Shown here: positions 1-8,272 of the stretch, piece after piece | Layout: each line of letters starts with the position of its first letter | Position numbering within the stretch: the first letter of the stretch is position 1 | Assembly: GCF_900103585.1 (NCBI RefSeq) | Contig: NZ_FNHV01000001.1 | Span: 830,535 to 894,534 of the forward strand | From: Streptomyces sp. cf386 | GTDB taxonomy: Bacteria; Actinomycetota; Actinomycetes; Streptomycetales; Streptomycetaceae | Length of the DNA stretch: 64,000 bases | Direction of reading: 5' to 3' | Notes under the pieces: model-generated | Database searches by the model: none | What the model saw: the letters and a program-made list of their open reading frames with translations, nothing else | What the model was told of the DNA's origin: nothing | Made by a program: the position numbers and the translations under genes

Positions 1-1
1 G

Positions 2-220
2 GGTGCGCTGGGCACCGGGCTCGCCGTGTTGATCCAGTACGGGCTGGTCGCCGAGGTCGGTCCGACGACGGCTCAGATGGTCACGTACTTCATTCCGGTC
101 ATCGCCACGGGGGCGGGGGTTGCCTTGCTGGGCGAGTCGTTGAGCTGGTCCACGCCGGTGGGGGCGCTGGTCGTGTTGGCGGGAGCGGCGCTGACCCAGG
201 TGCGGCGGAATAGCGCCTAG
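2..220 (+). CDS. EamA/DMT-family transporter, C-terminal fragment
   Basis: The reading frame is open from the window edge to the TAG at 218-220, so only the last 72 residues are present. They contain two hydrophobic segments with the typical last-two-helix pattern of the drug/metabolite transporter (EamA) superfamily, including a Y-F-I-P-V-I-A stretch and a short G-E near the start of the last helix. The protein would export a small metabolite across the cytoplasmic membrane; the substrate cannot be told. The 5' part and promoter lie outside the window. Confidence 0.75.
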   Translation, partial: GALGTGLAVLIQYGLVAEVGPTTAQMVTYFIPVIATGAGVALLGESLSWSTPVGALVVLAGAALTQVRRNSA

Positions 221-316
221 TGGGGAGGGGCGGAATGATCGTTCGCGACTGCGGGTGGGTTGTGGCCGGTCGCGCAGTTCCCCGCGCCCCTTACAGGTTG
301 GCTGCCCTTCCCGGAG

Positions 317-1654
317 CTACACATATCTCCTCGCCGGTGCCGGGGCCACCGCCGACGCCACCGCATCCGCCAGCGGGGCTACCTCCTCCGGGCCCAGCGT
401 CGCGATCGTGACCCTGATCCCAGGCGGTGCGCTCATCCGGAAGCGGGCGCCGGGTGCCACCGCCCAGCCGGAGTGGAGGAGGCGGGCCACTGCGGTCGTC
501 TCGTCGGGTACCGGGATCCAGATGTTCAGGCCGCTGCGGCCGTGGGCCTCGACGCCGCGTTCGGTCAGGGCCGTGAGGAGCAGGTCACGGCGGCTGCGGT
601 ACGCCTTCGCCACCGCCGTCGGATCCAAGGCGCCGTCGGCCCACAGCCGTACCACGGCCCGCTGCTGCAGGCGGCTGACCCAGCCGGGCCCCAGTCGCTG
701 GCGGCCGCGGACCCGGTCGACCGTGACGGAGTCCCCGGTGAGGACGGCGAGGCGCAGGTCGGGGCCGTAGGCCTTGGCGACCGAGCGGACGAAGGCCCAG
801 GTGGAGGTGGTGCCGGACAGGGAGTGCAGGGGCAGGTCGACGATGCCGTGGCCGTGGTCGTCCTCGATCAGCAGGATCTCCGGGTGCTCGCGAAGTACGG
901 AACGCAGGGCACGCGCGCGCGTGGCGCTCACCGCGGCACCGGTGGGGTTCTGGGCGCGGCAGGTGACGATCAGGGCGCGGGCTCCGGCTTCCAGGGCTCG
1001 CCGTACGTCGTCGACCAGCGGCCCTTCGTCGTCGACGGCGACCGGAGCGGTGCGCAGCCCGAGCGCGGGGATCATGTCGAGGAGGCTGCCCCAGCCGGGG
1101 TCCTCGACGGCGACGGTGTCTCCCGGCTTGAGGTGGGCCGCGAGTACCCGCTCGATGGCGTCGAGCGAACCGGAGGCGACGGCCAGGGGACCTTCCGGCA
1201 CTCTCTCGGCGGCCAGCTCGGCCCGCGCCATCCGTGCCAGCTCCGGCTCCACGGGGTCCGCGCCGTACAGCACCGGTTCCCGGTCGCCCTGTTCGGCCGC
1301 GGCCGCGAAGGCCTTCGCGAGGGAGGGCAGCAGCGCCGGGTCGGGGTTGCCGTTCGCGACGTCACGTACACCCTCGGGCGCGACCACCCGGGCGTGCTCG
1401 CGCCCGGTCGTGGCCGGCCTGGGCCGCACCCGGCTGCCCCGGCGGCCCGCGGTCTCGATCACTCCGCGTTCACGCAGGGTGCGATACGCGGCGGCGACCG
1501 TGTTCGGGTTCACCCCCAGCTCTACCGCCAACTCCCGCATGGGCGGGAGGAGTTGACCGGGGGCCAGGTCACCCGCACCCACCGCGCGCTCGACGCTCGC
1601 CGCAATCTCCGCTGCGCGTCGCCCTTCGATCCGATATCCTCCTAGCACAAACAC
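317..1654 (-). CDS. MocR/PdxR-type GntR regulator with aminotransferase-like domain
   Basis: 445 residues. Residues about 10-75 form a GntR-type winged helix (LPPMRELAVELGVNPNTVAA). The rest is a fold-type I aminotransferase domain with NPTG at 236-239, the D-D-H of the cofactor-binding strand near 265-267, and a probable PLP-lysine at K294 in SVAKAYGPDL. MocR proteins sense PLP or PLP adducts and activate or repress neighbouring vitamin B6 or amine genes. The gene is divergent from a pyridoxamine-phosphate-oxidase-like gene with only 29 bp between them, so that pair is the likely target. The GTG start has no Shine-Dalgarno; a second in-frame GTG lies two codons in, so the exact start is uncertain. 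Confidence 0.88.
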   Translation of the reverse strand: MFVLGGYRIEGRRAAEIAASVERAVGAGDLAPGQLLPPMRELAVELGVNPNTVAAAYRTLRERGVIETAGRRGSRVRPRPATTGREHARVVAPEGVRDVANGNPDPALLPSLAKAFAAAAEQGDREPVLYGADPVEPELARMARAELAAERVPEGPLAVASGSLDAIERVLAAHLKPGDTVAVEDPGWGSLLDMIPALGLRTAPVAVDDEGPLVDDVRRALEAGARALIVTCRAQNPTGAAVSATRARALRSVLREHPEILLIEDDHGHGIVDLPLHSLSGTTSTWAFVRSVAKAYGPDLRLAVLTGDSVTVDRVRGRQRLGPGWVSRLQQRAVVRLWADGALDPTAVAKAYRSRRDLLLTALTERGVEAHGRSGLNIWIPVPDETTAVARLLHSGWAVAPGARFRMSAPPGIRVTIATLGPEEVAPLADAVASAVAPAPARRYV

Positions 1655-1659
1655 GATTA

Positions 1660-1671
1660 TGCACTAGTGCA
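1660..1671. promoter_or_regulatory. 12-bp perfect palindrome, probable MocR operator
   Basis: TGCACTAGTGCA is a perfect inverted repeat in the 29-bp gap between the MocR gene and the divergent oxidoreductase gene. It overlaps any promoter for either gene. Position and symmetry suggest the binding site of the MocR regulator; this is inference. Confidence 0.5.
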
Positions 1672-1683
1672 ATGGAGAACGCA

Positions 1684-2367
1684 ATGCAGGGGACCCCGCA
1701 GCCGACGTCGCCGCCCGCCGCCTACACGCCGACCGACCGCACCGTCCCCACGCGCTCACCGGACCGGGCGTCGTACGACAAGGAACTGGTGCACGCGATA
1801 CTCGACGAGGCCTACGTCTGCCATCTCGGGTTCGTGCGCGACGGCGCGCCGGTCGTGCTGCCCACGCTGTTCGGCAGGGTCGGCGAGACGCTCTACGTCC
1901 ACGGCTCGACGGGCTCGCGCCCGCTGCGGATGACCGGCAAGGCCGACCCGGGGCTGCCGGTGTGTCTGACGGTCACGCACGTCGACGCGCTGATCCTGGC
2001 CCGCTCGGCCTTCCACCACTCGATCAACTACCGGTCGGTGGTGGTGCACGGCATGGCGTACGACGTGACGGACCCCGAGGAGAAGCGGGTCGCTCTCGAC
2101 GCGCTGGTCGACCATGTGGTGCCGGGCCGGGCGGCCGACTCCCGCCCGGCCAACAAGAAGGAACTGGCCGCGACCGCCGTGATCCGCCTCGACCTGACCG
2201 AGGTCTCCGCCAAGCTGCGCACCGGCGGTGTGAACGACGAGCCCGAGGACCTCGCCCTCCCCCACTGGGCCGGCGTCGTCCCCCTGCGCAAGGGCTACGA
2301 GGCACCGGTCGGGGACCCGGACCTGGCCCCCGGCACGCAGCTCCCCGACTACCTCGGAGCCCTGTGA
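1684..2367 (+). CDS. Pyridoxamine 5'-phosphate oxidase-family flavoprotein
   Basis: 227 residues from the ATG at 1684, chosen because GGAGAA at 1674-1679 lies at a proper distance; an ATG at 1672 has no ribosome site. The sequence has the split-barrel flavin fold of PNPOx-like proteins: an early Y-V-C-H-L-G-F strand, a V-L-P-T-L-F-G strand and a later S-I-N-Y-R-S-V-V-V-H-G strand. Family members bind FMN or F420 and reduce or oxidise small substrates; the actual substrate is unknown. Its stop overlaps the start of the next gene (TGATG), so the two are translationally coupled. Divergence from a MocR regulator suggests PLP- or amine-linked control. Confidence 0.85.
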   Translation: MQGTPQPTSPPAAYTPTDRTVPTRSPDRASYDKELVHAILDEAYVCHLGFVRDGAPVVLPTLFGRVGETLYVHGSTGSRPLRMTGKADPGLPVCLTVTHVDALILARSAFHHSINYRSVVVHGMAYDVTDPEEKRVALDALVDHVVPGRAADSRPANKKELAATAVIRLDLTEVSAKLRTGGVNDEPEDLALPHWAGVVPLRKGYEAPVGDPDLAPGTQLPDYLGAL

Positions 2368-2999
2368 TGCTGATCCACCCCTGGGACGCGCCCCGCGACG
2401 ACGCCGAGTGGCAGCGGTGGCTGGCCGTCCACGACTTCGGGCAGCTCGTCGTCAACGGCCTGGACGGGGAGCCGCCCCATGTCCAGCCGCTGCACTTCGT
2501 GTACGACGCCGAGCGCGGCGAGGCTCTCACGCATCTGGCCCGGCCCAACCCGATGTGGCCGGCGCTGCTGGCGAACCCCGAGGTCGTGCTGAGCGTGGTC
2601 GACGACTACGTGTACGTACCGGGTCCCTGGCAGGCGGCACCGGAGGAACCGTCCGAGCACGGCACTCCGACCAGCTTCTACGCCGCCGTCCAACTCCGGT
2701 GCCGGGCCCATGTCGTGGACGACCCGGCCGAGAAGGCAGAGCTGCTCAACCGCCAGGTCGGCCACTTCCAGCCGGAAGGCGGCACGGCACAGGTCGCGGT
2801 GGGCGAGGTGCCGTACGGCCGCCTGCTGTCCGGGCTGCGCGGGGTGCGGCTCGAAGTGACGGGCGTACGGGCCAAGTTCAAGTACGCCAATCACCGGACC
2901 GAAGAGGTCAAGGACAGGGTCGCGGCCCGTCTGGCGCAACGGAACGGTCCGCGGGACGCGGCGGCCCGCGACCACCTGCTCCGTCGGCGCACGGGCTGA
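2367..2999 (+). CDS. FMN-binding negative transcriptional regulator-like protein (PaiB type)
   Basis: 210 residues. The start ATG at 2367 overlaps the previous stop. It begins LIHPWDAPRDD and carries P-H-V-Q-P-L-H-F-V, H-L-A-R-x-N-P and V-Y-V-P-G-P-W-Q motifs of the PaiB/FMN-binding split-barrel family. A C-terminal K-F-K-Y-A-N-H-R segment is close to the K-x-S-Q-N motif of that family. PaiB was described as a repressor of degradative enzymes in Bacillus, but many homologues are simply flavoproteins. The operon with a second split-barrel protein and an adjacent MocR gene suggests a shared metabolic role in cofactor or amine detoxification, which is inference. Confidence 0.82.
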   Translation: MLIHPWDAPRDDAEWQRWLAVHDFGQLVVNGLDGEPPHVQPLHFVYDAERGEALTHLARPNPMWPALLANPEVVLSVVDDYVYVPGPWQAAPEEPSEHGTPTSFYAAVQLRCRAHVVDDPAEKAELLNRQVGHFQPEGGTAQVAVGEVPYGRLLSGLRGVRLEVTGVRAKFKYANHRTEEVKDRVAARLAQRNGPRDAAARDHLLRRRTG

Positions 3000-3000
3000 G

Positions 3001-3036
3001 CGAGGGGCCCGTCACCCGTGCGGTGCGGGCCCCTCG
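3001..3036. terminator. Bidirectional hairpin terminator
   Basis: A perfect 11-bp stem (CGAGGGGCCCG at 3001-3011 with CGGGCCCCTCG at 3026-3036) and a 14-nt loop sit exactly between two convergent genes. Confidence 0.85.
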
Positions 3037-3039
3037 ATG

Positions 3040-3984
3040 TCAGGCCGTCAGCGGCTCGCGCCGCGCCCCGCGCGTCTCCGCCACCGCGAGACCCGCGACC
3101 GACCCGAGCATCAGCAAGGTGCCGGCGACGGTCGGCGCCGTCAGGTGTTCGCCGAGCAGGACGACGGCGAGCACCGCCGCGCTGACCGGCTCCAGCAGCA
3201 TGATCACGGACACGGTGGCGGACCGTACGGCCGCCGCGCCCGCGAAGTAGAGGGCGTACGCGAGGGCCGTGGGCACGGCCGCGATGTACGCCACCAGCCA
3301 GCCGAGCCGGACGGGGTCGACCGTGTGCGGCAGGAGCCCCTCGACGAGGGCGAACGGCAGCAGGCTCAGGCTGGTGACCGCGAAGGCCCAGACGGACGTG
3401 GCGGCGGCGCCGGCCCCGCCGTCCCGGCCCCACTTGCGGGTCAGCAGGGTCATCACGGAGTACGCCGCCGCCGACACCAGCGCGAGCAGCACCCCCCACG
3501 GGCGTACGGCCGCACCCTCGTCGCCGAGCGCGAGCACCGCGAGCCCGGTGAGCGCGCCGGCCACCGCCGCGACGCCCCCGCGGCCGAGCCGCTCCCCCAG
3601 GGTCAGCCGGGCGCCGAGCGCGATGAACACGGGACCGGCGCCGAGGGCGACGACGGTGCCCACGGCGAGTCCGGTGGCGTCCACGGCCGCGAAGTAGGCC
3701 GTCTGGAAGACCGCGAGCCCGAGACCAGTCGCTCCGGCCCGCCACATCTTGCGGCCGAGGGGCTCGGAGGCGGCGGTCCGCGTGCGCGGACGCAGGAGCT
3801 GGACGGCGAGCAGGAGCACGAAGCCGACGGCGCAGCGCCAGAAGGAGAGGGCGATCGGCCCCATGTCGCTGGTCCGGTAGACCAGTGAGGCGGCCGCGCC
3901 GGCGGTGCCCCAGGCGGCACCGGCGATGATCAGGTAGATGAGGCCTCGCCCGATGGGCAGGCCGGAGACAGAGGTGTTCGACAC
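3040..3984 (-). CDS. EamA-family (DMT) membrane transporter
   Basis: 314 residues with about ten hydrophobic helices in the two-times-five arrangement of the EamA superfamily. Both repeats end with the typical G-E-x-L motif (LGERLGRG and LGEHLTAP). The first helix carries A-A-W-G-T-A-G-A. Members export amino acids, nucleobases or drugs from the cytoplasm; no substrate can be assigned. The ATG at 3984 is followed by a short polar leader before helix 1. It is convergent with the PaiB-like gene and shares its hairpin terminator. A second, dissimilar EamA gene follows upstream on the same strand after a 176-bp gap, so each probably has its own promoter. Confidence 0.88.
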   Translation of the reverse strand: MSNTSVSGLPIGRGLIYLIIAGAAWGTAGAAASLVYRTSDMGPIALSFWRCAVGFVLLLAVQLLRPRTRTAASEPLGRKMWRAGATGLGLAVFQTAYFAAVDATGLAVGTVVALGAGPVFIALGARLTLGERLGRGGVAAVAGALTGLAVLALGDEGAAVRPWGVLLALVSAAAYSVMTLLTRKWGRDGGAGAAATSVWAFAVTSLSLLPFALVEGLLPHTVDPVRLGWLVAYIAAVPTALAYALYFAGAAAVRSATVSVIMLLEPVSAAVLAVVLLGEHLTAPTVAGTLLMLGSVAGLAVAETRGARREPLTA

Positions 3985-4160
3985 GAGTTGTTCTCCGCAG
4001 ACATGCAGAAGTTCTGGGAGGAGCCCGGCTCAGCGGGATCCGTGGACTTCGTCTGCGGGCAGCACCGTTCCGCCCGGTGAAACGCCGGGCCGATGTTCCG
4101 GAGGGCCCGCCTCAGGCGGCCGGAGGCGGAAGAACGAGTGTCGAAGGCATGACGGCGAGC

Positions 4161-5165
4161 CTAGGCGACGTTTCCGCGGGCGGACAACTCGCGCTCGGGA
4201 CCGCCGCTGGCCACCGGGTCGGCCGGGCTCTTGGCGGGGGCGGACGACTGCGCGATGAACGCCCCGCAGAGGACGACCGCCCCGCCGACGATCTGCGGCG
4301 CCGAGAGGTGCTCGCCGAGCAGGAACCAGGCGAGGACGGTCGCGATGACCGCCTCGAGACAGGCCACGACTCCGGCGACCTGCGGCGAGAGCCGTCGTAC
4401 CGAGACCACGCCGGTGACGTACGCGATCACCGTCGCGACGAGCACGATCCAGGCCAGCAGAGCAACGGCCGCGACCGGGGTGCCGTTCATGTCGGCGGTG
4501 TTCGCGAGCAGCGACCAGTCCAGGTTCCAGGGGCGGGCTACGACGGTCAGGACGGCGGCGCCGACGAGCAGGCCGTACGCGATGACGCCGAGCGGGTCGG
4601 GGGCGGCCTCGCCGGAGTCGCTGCCCTGGTCGGACAGGACGAAGTAGCCGACCTGGCAGCAGGCGGCGCCGAGCGCGAGGAGCAGTCCGAGGGCGTCGAA
4701 GCTCAGGCCCGACCAGACCTCGACGACACAGGCGAGGCCGCCGACCGCGAGGACCACGCCGACGGCGGCGGCACGCGTCACCGGCCGCCGCTGCACGAAC
4801 CGCACCCAGCCGAGGACGAGGGCGGGCGCCAGGTACTCGACGAGCAGCGCGACGCCCACCGGGATCCGGGATATCGAGGCGAAGTAGAACGCCTGCACAC
4901 CGGCCACACCGAGCAGCCCGAACCCGGCGAGCAGCGCCGGGCGGCTACGCAGCAGGTCGCGGTGGCGCACGGCGAGCGGCAGCATCACGAGGGCGGCGCC
5001 GGCCACGCGCAGCCACACCACGTGCAGCGGGTCGAGCCCCGCCTCGATCAGCGGCTTGGCCGCGACTCCGGACCCTCCGAAGGCGACCGCGGAACCGATC
5101 GCCAGACCGAGCCCGACGCCCTTGCCGCGGCCGGCCTGACTGCTCTCATACGTACGCACGGGCAC
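4161..5165 (-). CDS. EamA-family (DMT) transporter, RhtA-like
   Basis: 334 residues and about ten transmembrane segments. The signature G-S-A-V-A-F-G-G-S-G lies in helix 1 and L-G-E-H-L-S-A-P before the last helix. A central segment, I-P-V-G-V-A-L-L-V-E-Y-L-A-P-A, resembles RhtA-type homoserine/threonine exporters, but this gives only a loose guess at the substrate. The last 25 residues are polar and probably cytosolic. It is the third DMT transporter in the first 5 kb. The next upstream gene is 75 bp away on the same strand and has a different function, so an operon is not obvious. Confidence 0.86.
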   Translation of the reverse strand: MPVRTYESSQAGRGKGVGLGLAIGSAVAFGGSGVAAKPLIEAGLDPLHVVWLRVAGAALVMLPLAVRHRDLLRSRPALLAGFGLLGVAGVQAFYFASISRIPVGVALLVEYLAPALVLGWVRFVQRRPVTRAAAVGVVLAVGGLACVVEVWSGLSFDALGLLLALGAACCQVGYFVLSDQGSDSGEAAPDPLGVIAYGLLVGAAVLTVVARPWNLDWSLLANTADMNGTPVAAVALLAWIVLVATVIAYVTGVVSVRRLSPQVAGVVACLEAVIATVLAWFLLGEHLSAPQIVGGAVVLCGAFIAQSSAPAKSPADPVASGGPERELSARGNVA

Positions 5166-5240
5166 ATGATGACAGGCGACGACAGGAGCGTCATCCCTGA
5201 TGGCACCTGTCTCACCGAGTGGACGGGCGGGGTTCGGCGC

Positions 5241-5834
5241 CTAACGGGCGGTGTCGCCGGCCACGTACTCGTCACGCCGCTCGTCGATCCGGGCGCGCAG
5301 CACGTTCGCGTCGATGCCGGCGCGGTCGAGCACCTCGACGGCGCGCGCATGCGGGTCCAGCACGATCGCCGCGAGCAGGTCGATACCGCGGGCCTGGGTG
5401 TCGCCGCGCCGGGCGGCGTAGAGGCGGGCGTGTTCCATGGCGCTCGCGGCCAGCGGGGAGAAGCCCTCGCCGTCCCTCACGACGGGTACGGCGCCGGAGT
5501 CCTCGACGGTGCCCTGCCAGCGCAGGCCGTAGCCGATGGTGCGCTGCACGAGGTAGCCGAGCAGACGGGCGATCTGGGGGCCGTCACCGAAGACGGCGTA
5601 CACGTCCGGGTCGTGCTCCAGCAGCGAGTGCAGCAGGTGGGCCGTGTCGATCTGCCGGTCCCCGTCCCTGACCGCCCGGCGACGGGCACCGGAGACCACC
5701 GCTGCCAGCTCGTCGCTGAGCCTGGCATCGTCCGCCGGGGCGTCCGGGAGCCGGCGGTCCGGCTCCTGGGCCGACTGCCGGGGAATACGGGGTTGCACAT
5801 CCCCTACCCCATCAGCCCCTTCGCGCCAGGTCAT
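5241..5834 (-). CDS. Clp N-terminal (Clp R) domain protein
   Basis: About 197 residues from the ATG at 5834; a GTG at 5798 (185 residues) is an equally possible start and the ribosome sites do not decide. The body holds two Clp-N repeats: one around DARLSDELAAVV with I-D-T-A-H-L-L-H-S-L-L, and one around F-S-P-L-A-A-S-A-M-E-H-A-R with I-D-L-L-A-A-I-V-L-D. There is no AAA ATPase domain, so this is a stand-alone ClpC/ClpA N-domain that might bind Clp chaperone substrates or adaptors. Such proteins are conserved in streptomycetes without a proven role. It is transcribed alone. Confidence 0.82.
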   Translation of the reverse strand: MTWREGADGVGDVQPRIPRQSAQEPDRRLPDAPADDARLSDELAAVVSGARRRAVRDGDRQIDTAHLLHSLLEHDPDVYAVFGDGPQIARLLGYLVQRTIGYGLRWQGTVEDSGAVPVVRDGEGFSPLAASAMEHARLYAARRGDTQARGIDLLAAIVLDPHARAVEVLDRAGIDANVLRARIDERRDEYVAGDTAR

Positions 5835-5996
5835 CCCCGAGAGGAAGCATTTTCGCGTCCCACACAGAGTGGACTCGGCCGACCGGAATCTCCTCCTTAC
5901 GGATGAGATCACACCGAGCTACGCCAAGGGGCGCGCGCCCCCTTGAAGTGCGCCTCGTGCGCAACCGTGGCGCTGCGGCGCACGTCCCACAGAGAG

Positions 5997-6185
5997 ATGG
6001 AGAGCAGGTGCTGGCTGGTGGCCTTACCGGCCGTGGACGGCAGACAGTACGTCTACCGGGTGTACGCCCCGGAGGACGCCCTGCTCGCCGACCTGTTCTG
6101 GGAGGCGTGGCACTGCCACGACGAGAGCGCGTTGCCTCGGGCGTGGGATGTGTTCGACGCGGCGGCGATACGGCGGGTGGGCTGA
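5997..6185 (+). CDS. Small conserved-looking hypothetical protein
   Basis: 62 residues from the ATG at 5997; the frame is open back to a TTG at 5943. The composition is protein-like, with W-L-V-A-L-P-A-V-D-G-R-Q-Y-V-Y-R-V-Y-A-P-E and several Trp, Cys and His residues, and there is no transmembrane segment. I do not recognise a family. The GAGAG just before the ATG is too close to be an ideal ribosome site. It is divergent from the Clp-N gene and upstream of an SRPBCC gene with 114 bp between. Confidence 0.5.
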   Translation: MESRCWLVALPAVDGRQYVYRVYAPEDALLADLFWEAWHCHDESALPRAWDVFDAAAIRRVG

Positions 6186-6299
6186 GTCCGCGGGGCGGGC
6201 CCATGTCTCCACAATTTCTGACGGTTCATCAGTATTGAATGTTCCACGCCCCACGGCTACGTTCCGCGACACCGTAGCCCGAGACGAAGGGGTGGTCGC

Positions 6300-6734
6300 A
6301 TGGCCGAAGTCAGCGCGGAGGCACACATCGAGGCACCGGCCGAGAAGGTCTGGGCACAGCTGACCGACTGGTCGGCGTACGGGCAGTGGAACGCGACCCA
6401 CACCAGCTTCCCCGGTGGCGGCCCCACGGCCCTCGAAGCGGGTGGGACCTTCCAGGAGAACATGAAGCTGATGGGGTTCCCGGCCGAGGTCGAGTGGACC
6501 ATCGAGGAACTGGAGCCGGCGCGAGTGCTCGCGATACGCGGCAAGGGCCCGATGGCCGTGACCGTGGCCACGCGCTACACGCTCACCCCCGATGGCGACG
6601 GCGCCGCCACGACCGTACGCATCGACGGGGAGTTCACCGGGGCGGCGGTGTCACTGATGGCGGGCAAGCTCAAGGACTCGGCCACCGCGGCGTTGAACGA
6701 GTCGCTGCGCAAGCTGGCGGGGTTGGTGACCTGA
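6300..6734 (+). CDS. SRPBCC-family (START/Bet v1-like) protein
   Basis: 144 residues with the helix-grip pattern of the SRPBCC superfamily: an N-terminal strand, then A-P-A-E-K-V-W-A-Q-L-T-D-W-S-A-Y-G-Q-W-N, and a long C-terminal amphipathic helix ending in LNESLRKLA. It resembles the polyketide-cyclase/dehydrase-like and Rv0910-like group. Members bind hydrophobic ligands in a cavity; no ligand or partner is evident here. AAGGGGTGG precedes the ATG at a normal distance. The gene appears monocistronic and ends at a strong hairpin. Confidence 0.83.
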   Translation: MAEVSAEAHIEAPAEKVWAQLTDWSAYGQWNATHTSFPGGGPTALEAGGTFQENMKLMGFPAEVEWTIEELEPARVLAIRGKGPMAVTVATRYTLTPDGDGAATTVRIDGEFTGAAVSLMAGKLKDSATAALNESLRKLAGLVT

Positions 6735-6753
6735 CCGGCCGCGCGACACCGGC

Positions 6754-6789
6754 GAAGGCGCCCCGCGGAACGTTCTGCGGGGCGCCTTC
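6754..6789. terminator. Bidirectional hairpin terminator
   Basis: A perfect 13-bp stem (GAAGGCGCCCCGC at 6754-6766 with its complement at 6777-6789) and a 10-nt loop lie between the convergent SRPBCC and PadR genes. Confidence 0.88.
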
Positions 6790-6818
6790 ACTTACGGCGG
6801 GGAGGCCGCCGGTGCCGC

Positions 6819-7439
6819 TCAGTCCTCGTCGGCGAGGATCAGGTACAGCTTCTTGCGGGCGTCGTTGATGACGGCCAGCGCCTTGTCGCGCTGGTCCTTG
6901 CTGCCCGTCTTCCAGACCTGCCCGAAGGCCTCCATCAGACCGAAGCCGGCCTGGCGGATCTCACCGAGGGCCTCCCAGTCGACACCGCGGGAGGCTTCCT
7001 CCCAGGGCGCCTCGGGACCCGCCTCGGCCGCCTCACGGCCCGCCTCGGTGAGCGAGAAGAGCTTCTTGCCGCCCTCGCTCTCACTGGCGATCAGGCCCTC
7101 GTCCTCCAGCAGCTGGAGGGTGGGGTACACCGAGCCGGGGCTGGGCTTCCACGCCCCGCCGCTGCGCTCGGCAATCTCCTGGATCATCTCGTAGCCGTGC
7201 ATGGGGCGGTCCTTCAGCAGGGCGAGGATCGATGCCCGTACGTCACCGCGCCGCGCCCTCCCTCGCGGTCCGCCCCGCCCCCTGGGCCCCCAAGGGCCGG
7301 GCCCGCCGAAACCAGGCCCACCGAATCCGGGGCCACCGCCCGGCCCGAAGGGCCCGAAGGCACCACGAAGCCCCTCGAAGCCGCCTCGGCCCTGGTGACC
7401 GTGCCCACCGTGTCCACGCTCGTATCCATGGGAACGCAT
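6819..7439 (-). CDS. PadR-family transcriptional regulator with Gly-rich N-terminus
   Basis: 206 residues from the ATG at 7439, chosen because GGATGGAG lies upstream at a good distance; the frame is open further to 7481. Residues 1-62 are a low-complexity Gly/Pro/His/Phe tail. The PadR winged helix follows (ILALLKDRPMHGYEMIQEI, then W-K-P-S-P-G-S-V-Y-P-T-L-Q-L-L-E-D-E-G-L-I). The C-terminal half is a helical dimerisation region. PadR proteins repress adjacent detoxification genes or themselves. No obvious target besides the divergent HAD gene is present, and a 10-bp AT-rich palindrome lies 43 bp upstream. Confidence 0.88.
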   Translation of the reverse strand: MRSHGYERGHGGHGHQGRGGFEGLRGAFGPFGPGGGPGFGGPGFGGPGPWGPRGRGGPRGRARRGDVRASILALLKDRPMHGYEMIQEIAERSGGAWKPSPGSVYPTLQLLEDEGLIASESEGGKKLFSLTEAGREAAEAGPEAPWEEASRGVDWEALGEIRQAGFGLMEAFGQVWKTGSKDQRDKALAVINDARKKLYLILADED

Positions 7440-7481
7440 CGCAATCACTCCATCCATCGTTGATCTGTCGCGATGCGTCAA

Positions 7482-7491
7482 CGATATATCG
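7482..7491. promoter_or_regulatory. CGATATATCG palindrome, probable PadR operator
   Basis: The perfect 10-bp inverted repeat CGATATATCG is AT-rich in a very GC-rich region. It lies between the divergent PadR and HAD genes. The location suggests autoregulation of the PadR gene, by inference. Confidence 0.5.
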
Positions 7492-7547
7492 GAACAGTTC
7501 GGATGGCAAGGGTCGGGATGCTCGCCGTATGTGATCTACTGCCGGCC

Positions 7548-8198
7548 GTGCCCCTGCTGCTGATTGACCTCGACAACACCCTGGTCGACCGGGATGCGGC
7601 GTTCCGTCGTGCCGTTTCCGATTTCCTCGCCGAGCACGGTCTGCCCGCCTCCGACCTCTCGTGGGTGATGGACAGGGATGCCAGTGGCTACGCCGCGCGC
7701 CGTGAACTCGCCGCAGCGCTCACCGGCCGGTATGGGAGCGCGGTGTCGACCAGCGCCGTACGGGACCTTCTCGACACCGGCGTCGCCCGACACGTCGTCC
7801 TGGCGCACGACACCAGAGAGGCTCTGGGCCTTGCCCAGGCGGACGGCTGGACCTGTGTGATCGTCACCAACGGCCGCACCGCCCAGCAGGAAGCGAAGAT
7901 CCGCAGCACCGGACTCGACCGACTCGTCCAGGGCTGGGCGGTCTCCGAAGCCGTCGGCAGCAAGAAGCCCGAGCCGGACATCTTCCGCGCGGCAGCGGCG
8001 CGCGTCGGTGCCCCGCTGGCCGACGCATGGATCATCGGCGATTCACCGCAGGCCGATATCGCGGGCGCCAACGCGCTCGGGCTGCGCAGCGTGTGGGTGG
8101 CCGACGGGCGGCCCTGGACGCAGGACTCCTATCGGCCCACGCACACGGCTCACGACGTCGCCTCCGCGATCCACCTCGCCATCGGCACACCGTCATAG
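7548..8198 (+). CDS. HAD-superfamily hydrolase
   Basis: 216 residues from the GTG at 7548, which places motif I (LLLIDLDNTLVDRD, nucleophile D7, acid/base D9) at the usual distance from the N-terminus. Motif II is V-I-V-T-N-G-R, motif III is the Lys in S-K-K-P-E-P-D-I-F, and motif IV is W-I-I-G-D-S-P-Q-A-D. All catalytic residues are therefore present. A helical cap lies between motifs I and II, as in subfamily IA phosphatases. The substrate is unknown. In-frame ATGs at 7503 and 7518 are alternative starts. The gene is divergent from the PadR regulator and may be controlled by the palindrome between them. Confidence 0.85.
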   Translation: MPLLLIDLDNTLVDRDAAFRRAVSDFLAEHGLPASDLSWVMDRDASGYAARRELAAALTGRYGSAVSTSAVRDLLDTGVARHVVLAHDTREALGLAQADGWTCVIVTNGRTAQQEAKIRSTGLDRLVQGWAVSEAVGSKKPEPDIFRAAAARVGAPLADAWIIGDSPQADIAGANALGLRSVWVADGRPWTQDSYRPTHTAHDVASAIHLAIGTPS

Positions 8199-8234
8199 GG
8201 CCCCCGAAAACGGTCCAGCACCCCCGAATTGGCC

Positions 8235-8265
8235 TTGGCCGCCCCCTCCCCGCACCCCCTAGCGT
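8235..8265 (+). promoter_or_regulatory. Probable promoter of a leaderless phzF-like gene
   Basis: TAGCGT at 8260-8265 fits a -10 element and TTGGCC at 8235-8240 is a weak -35 with a 19-bp spacer. The ATG at 8273 begins 7 bp after the -10 box, so the message is probably leaderless. No Shine-Dalgarno is seen. Confidence 0.45.
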
Positions 8266-8272
8266 CAGCGCC

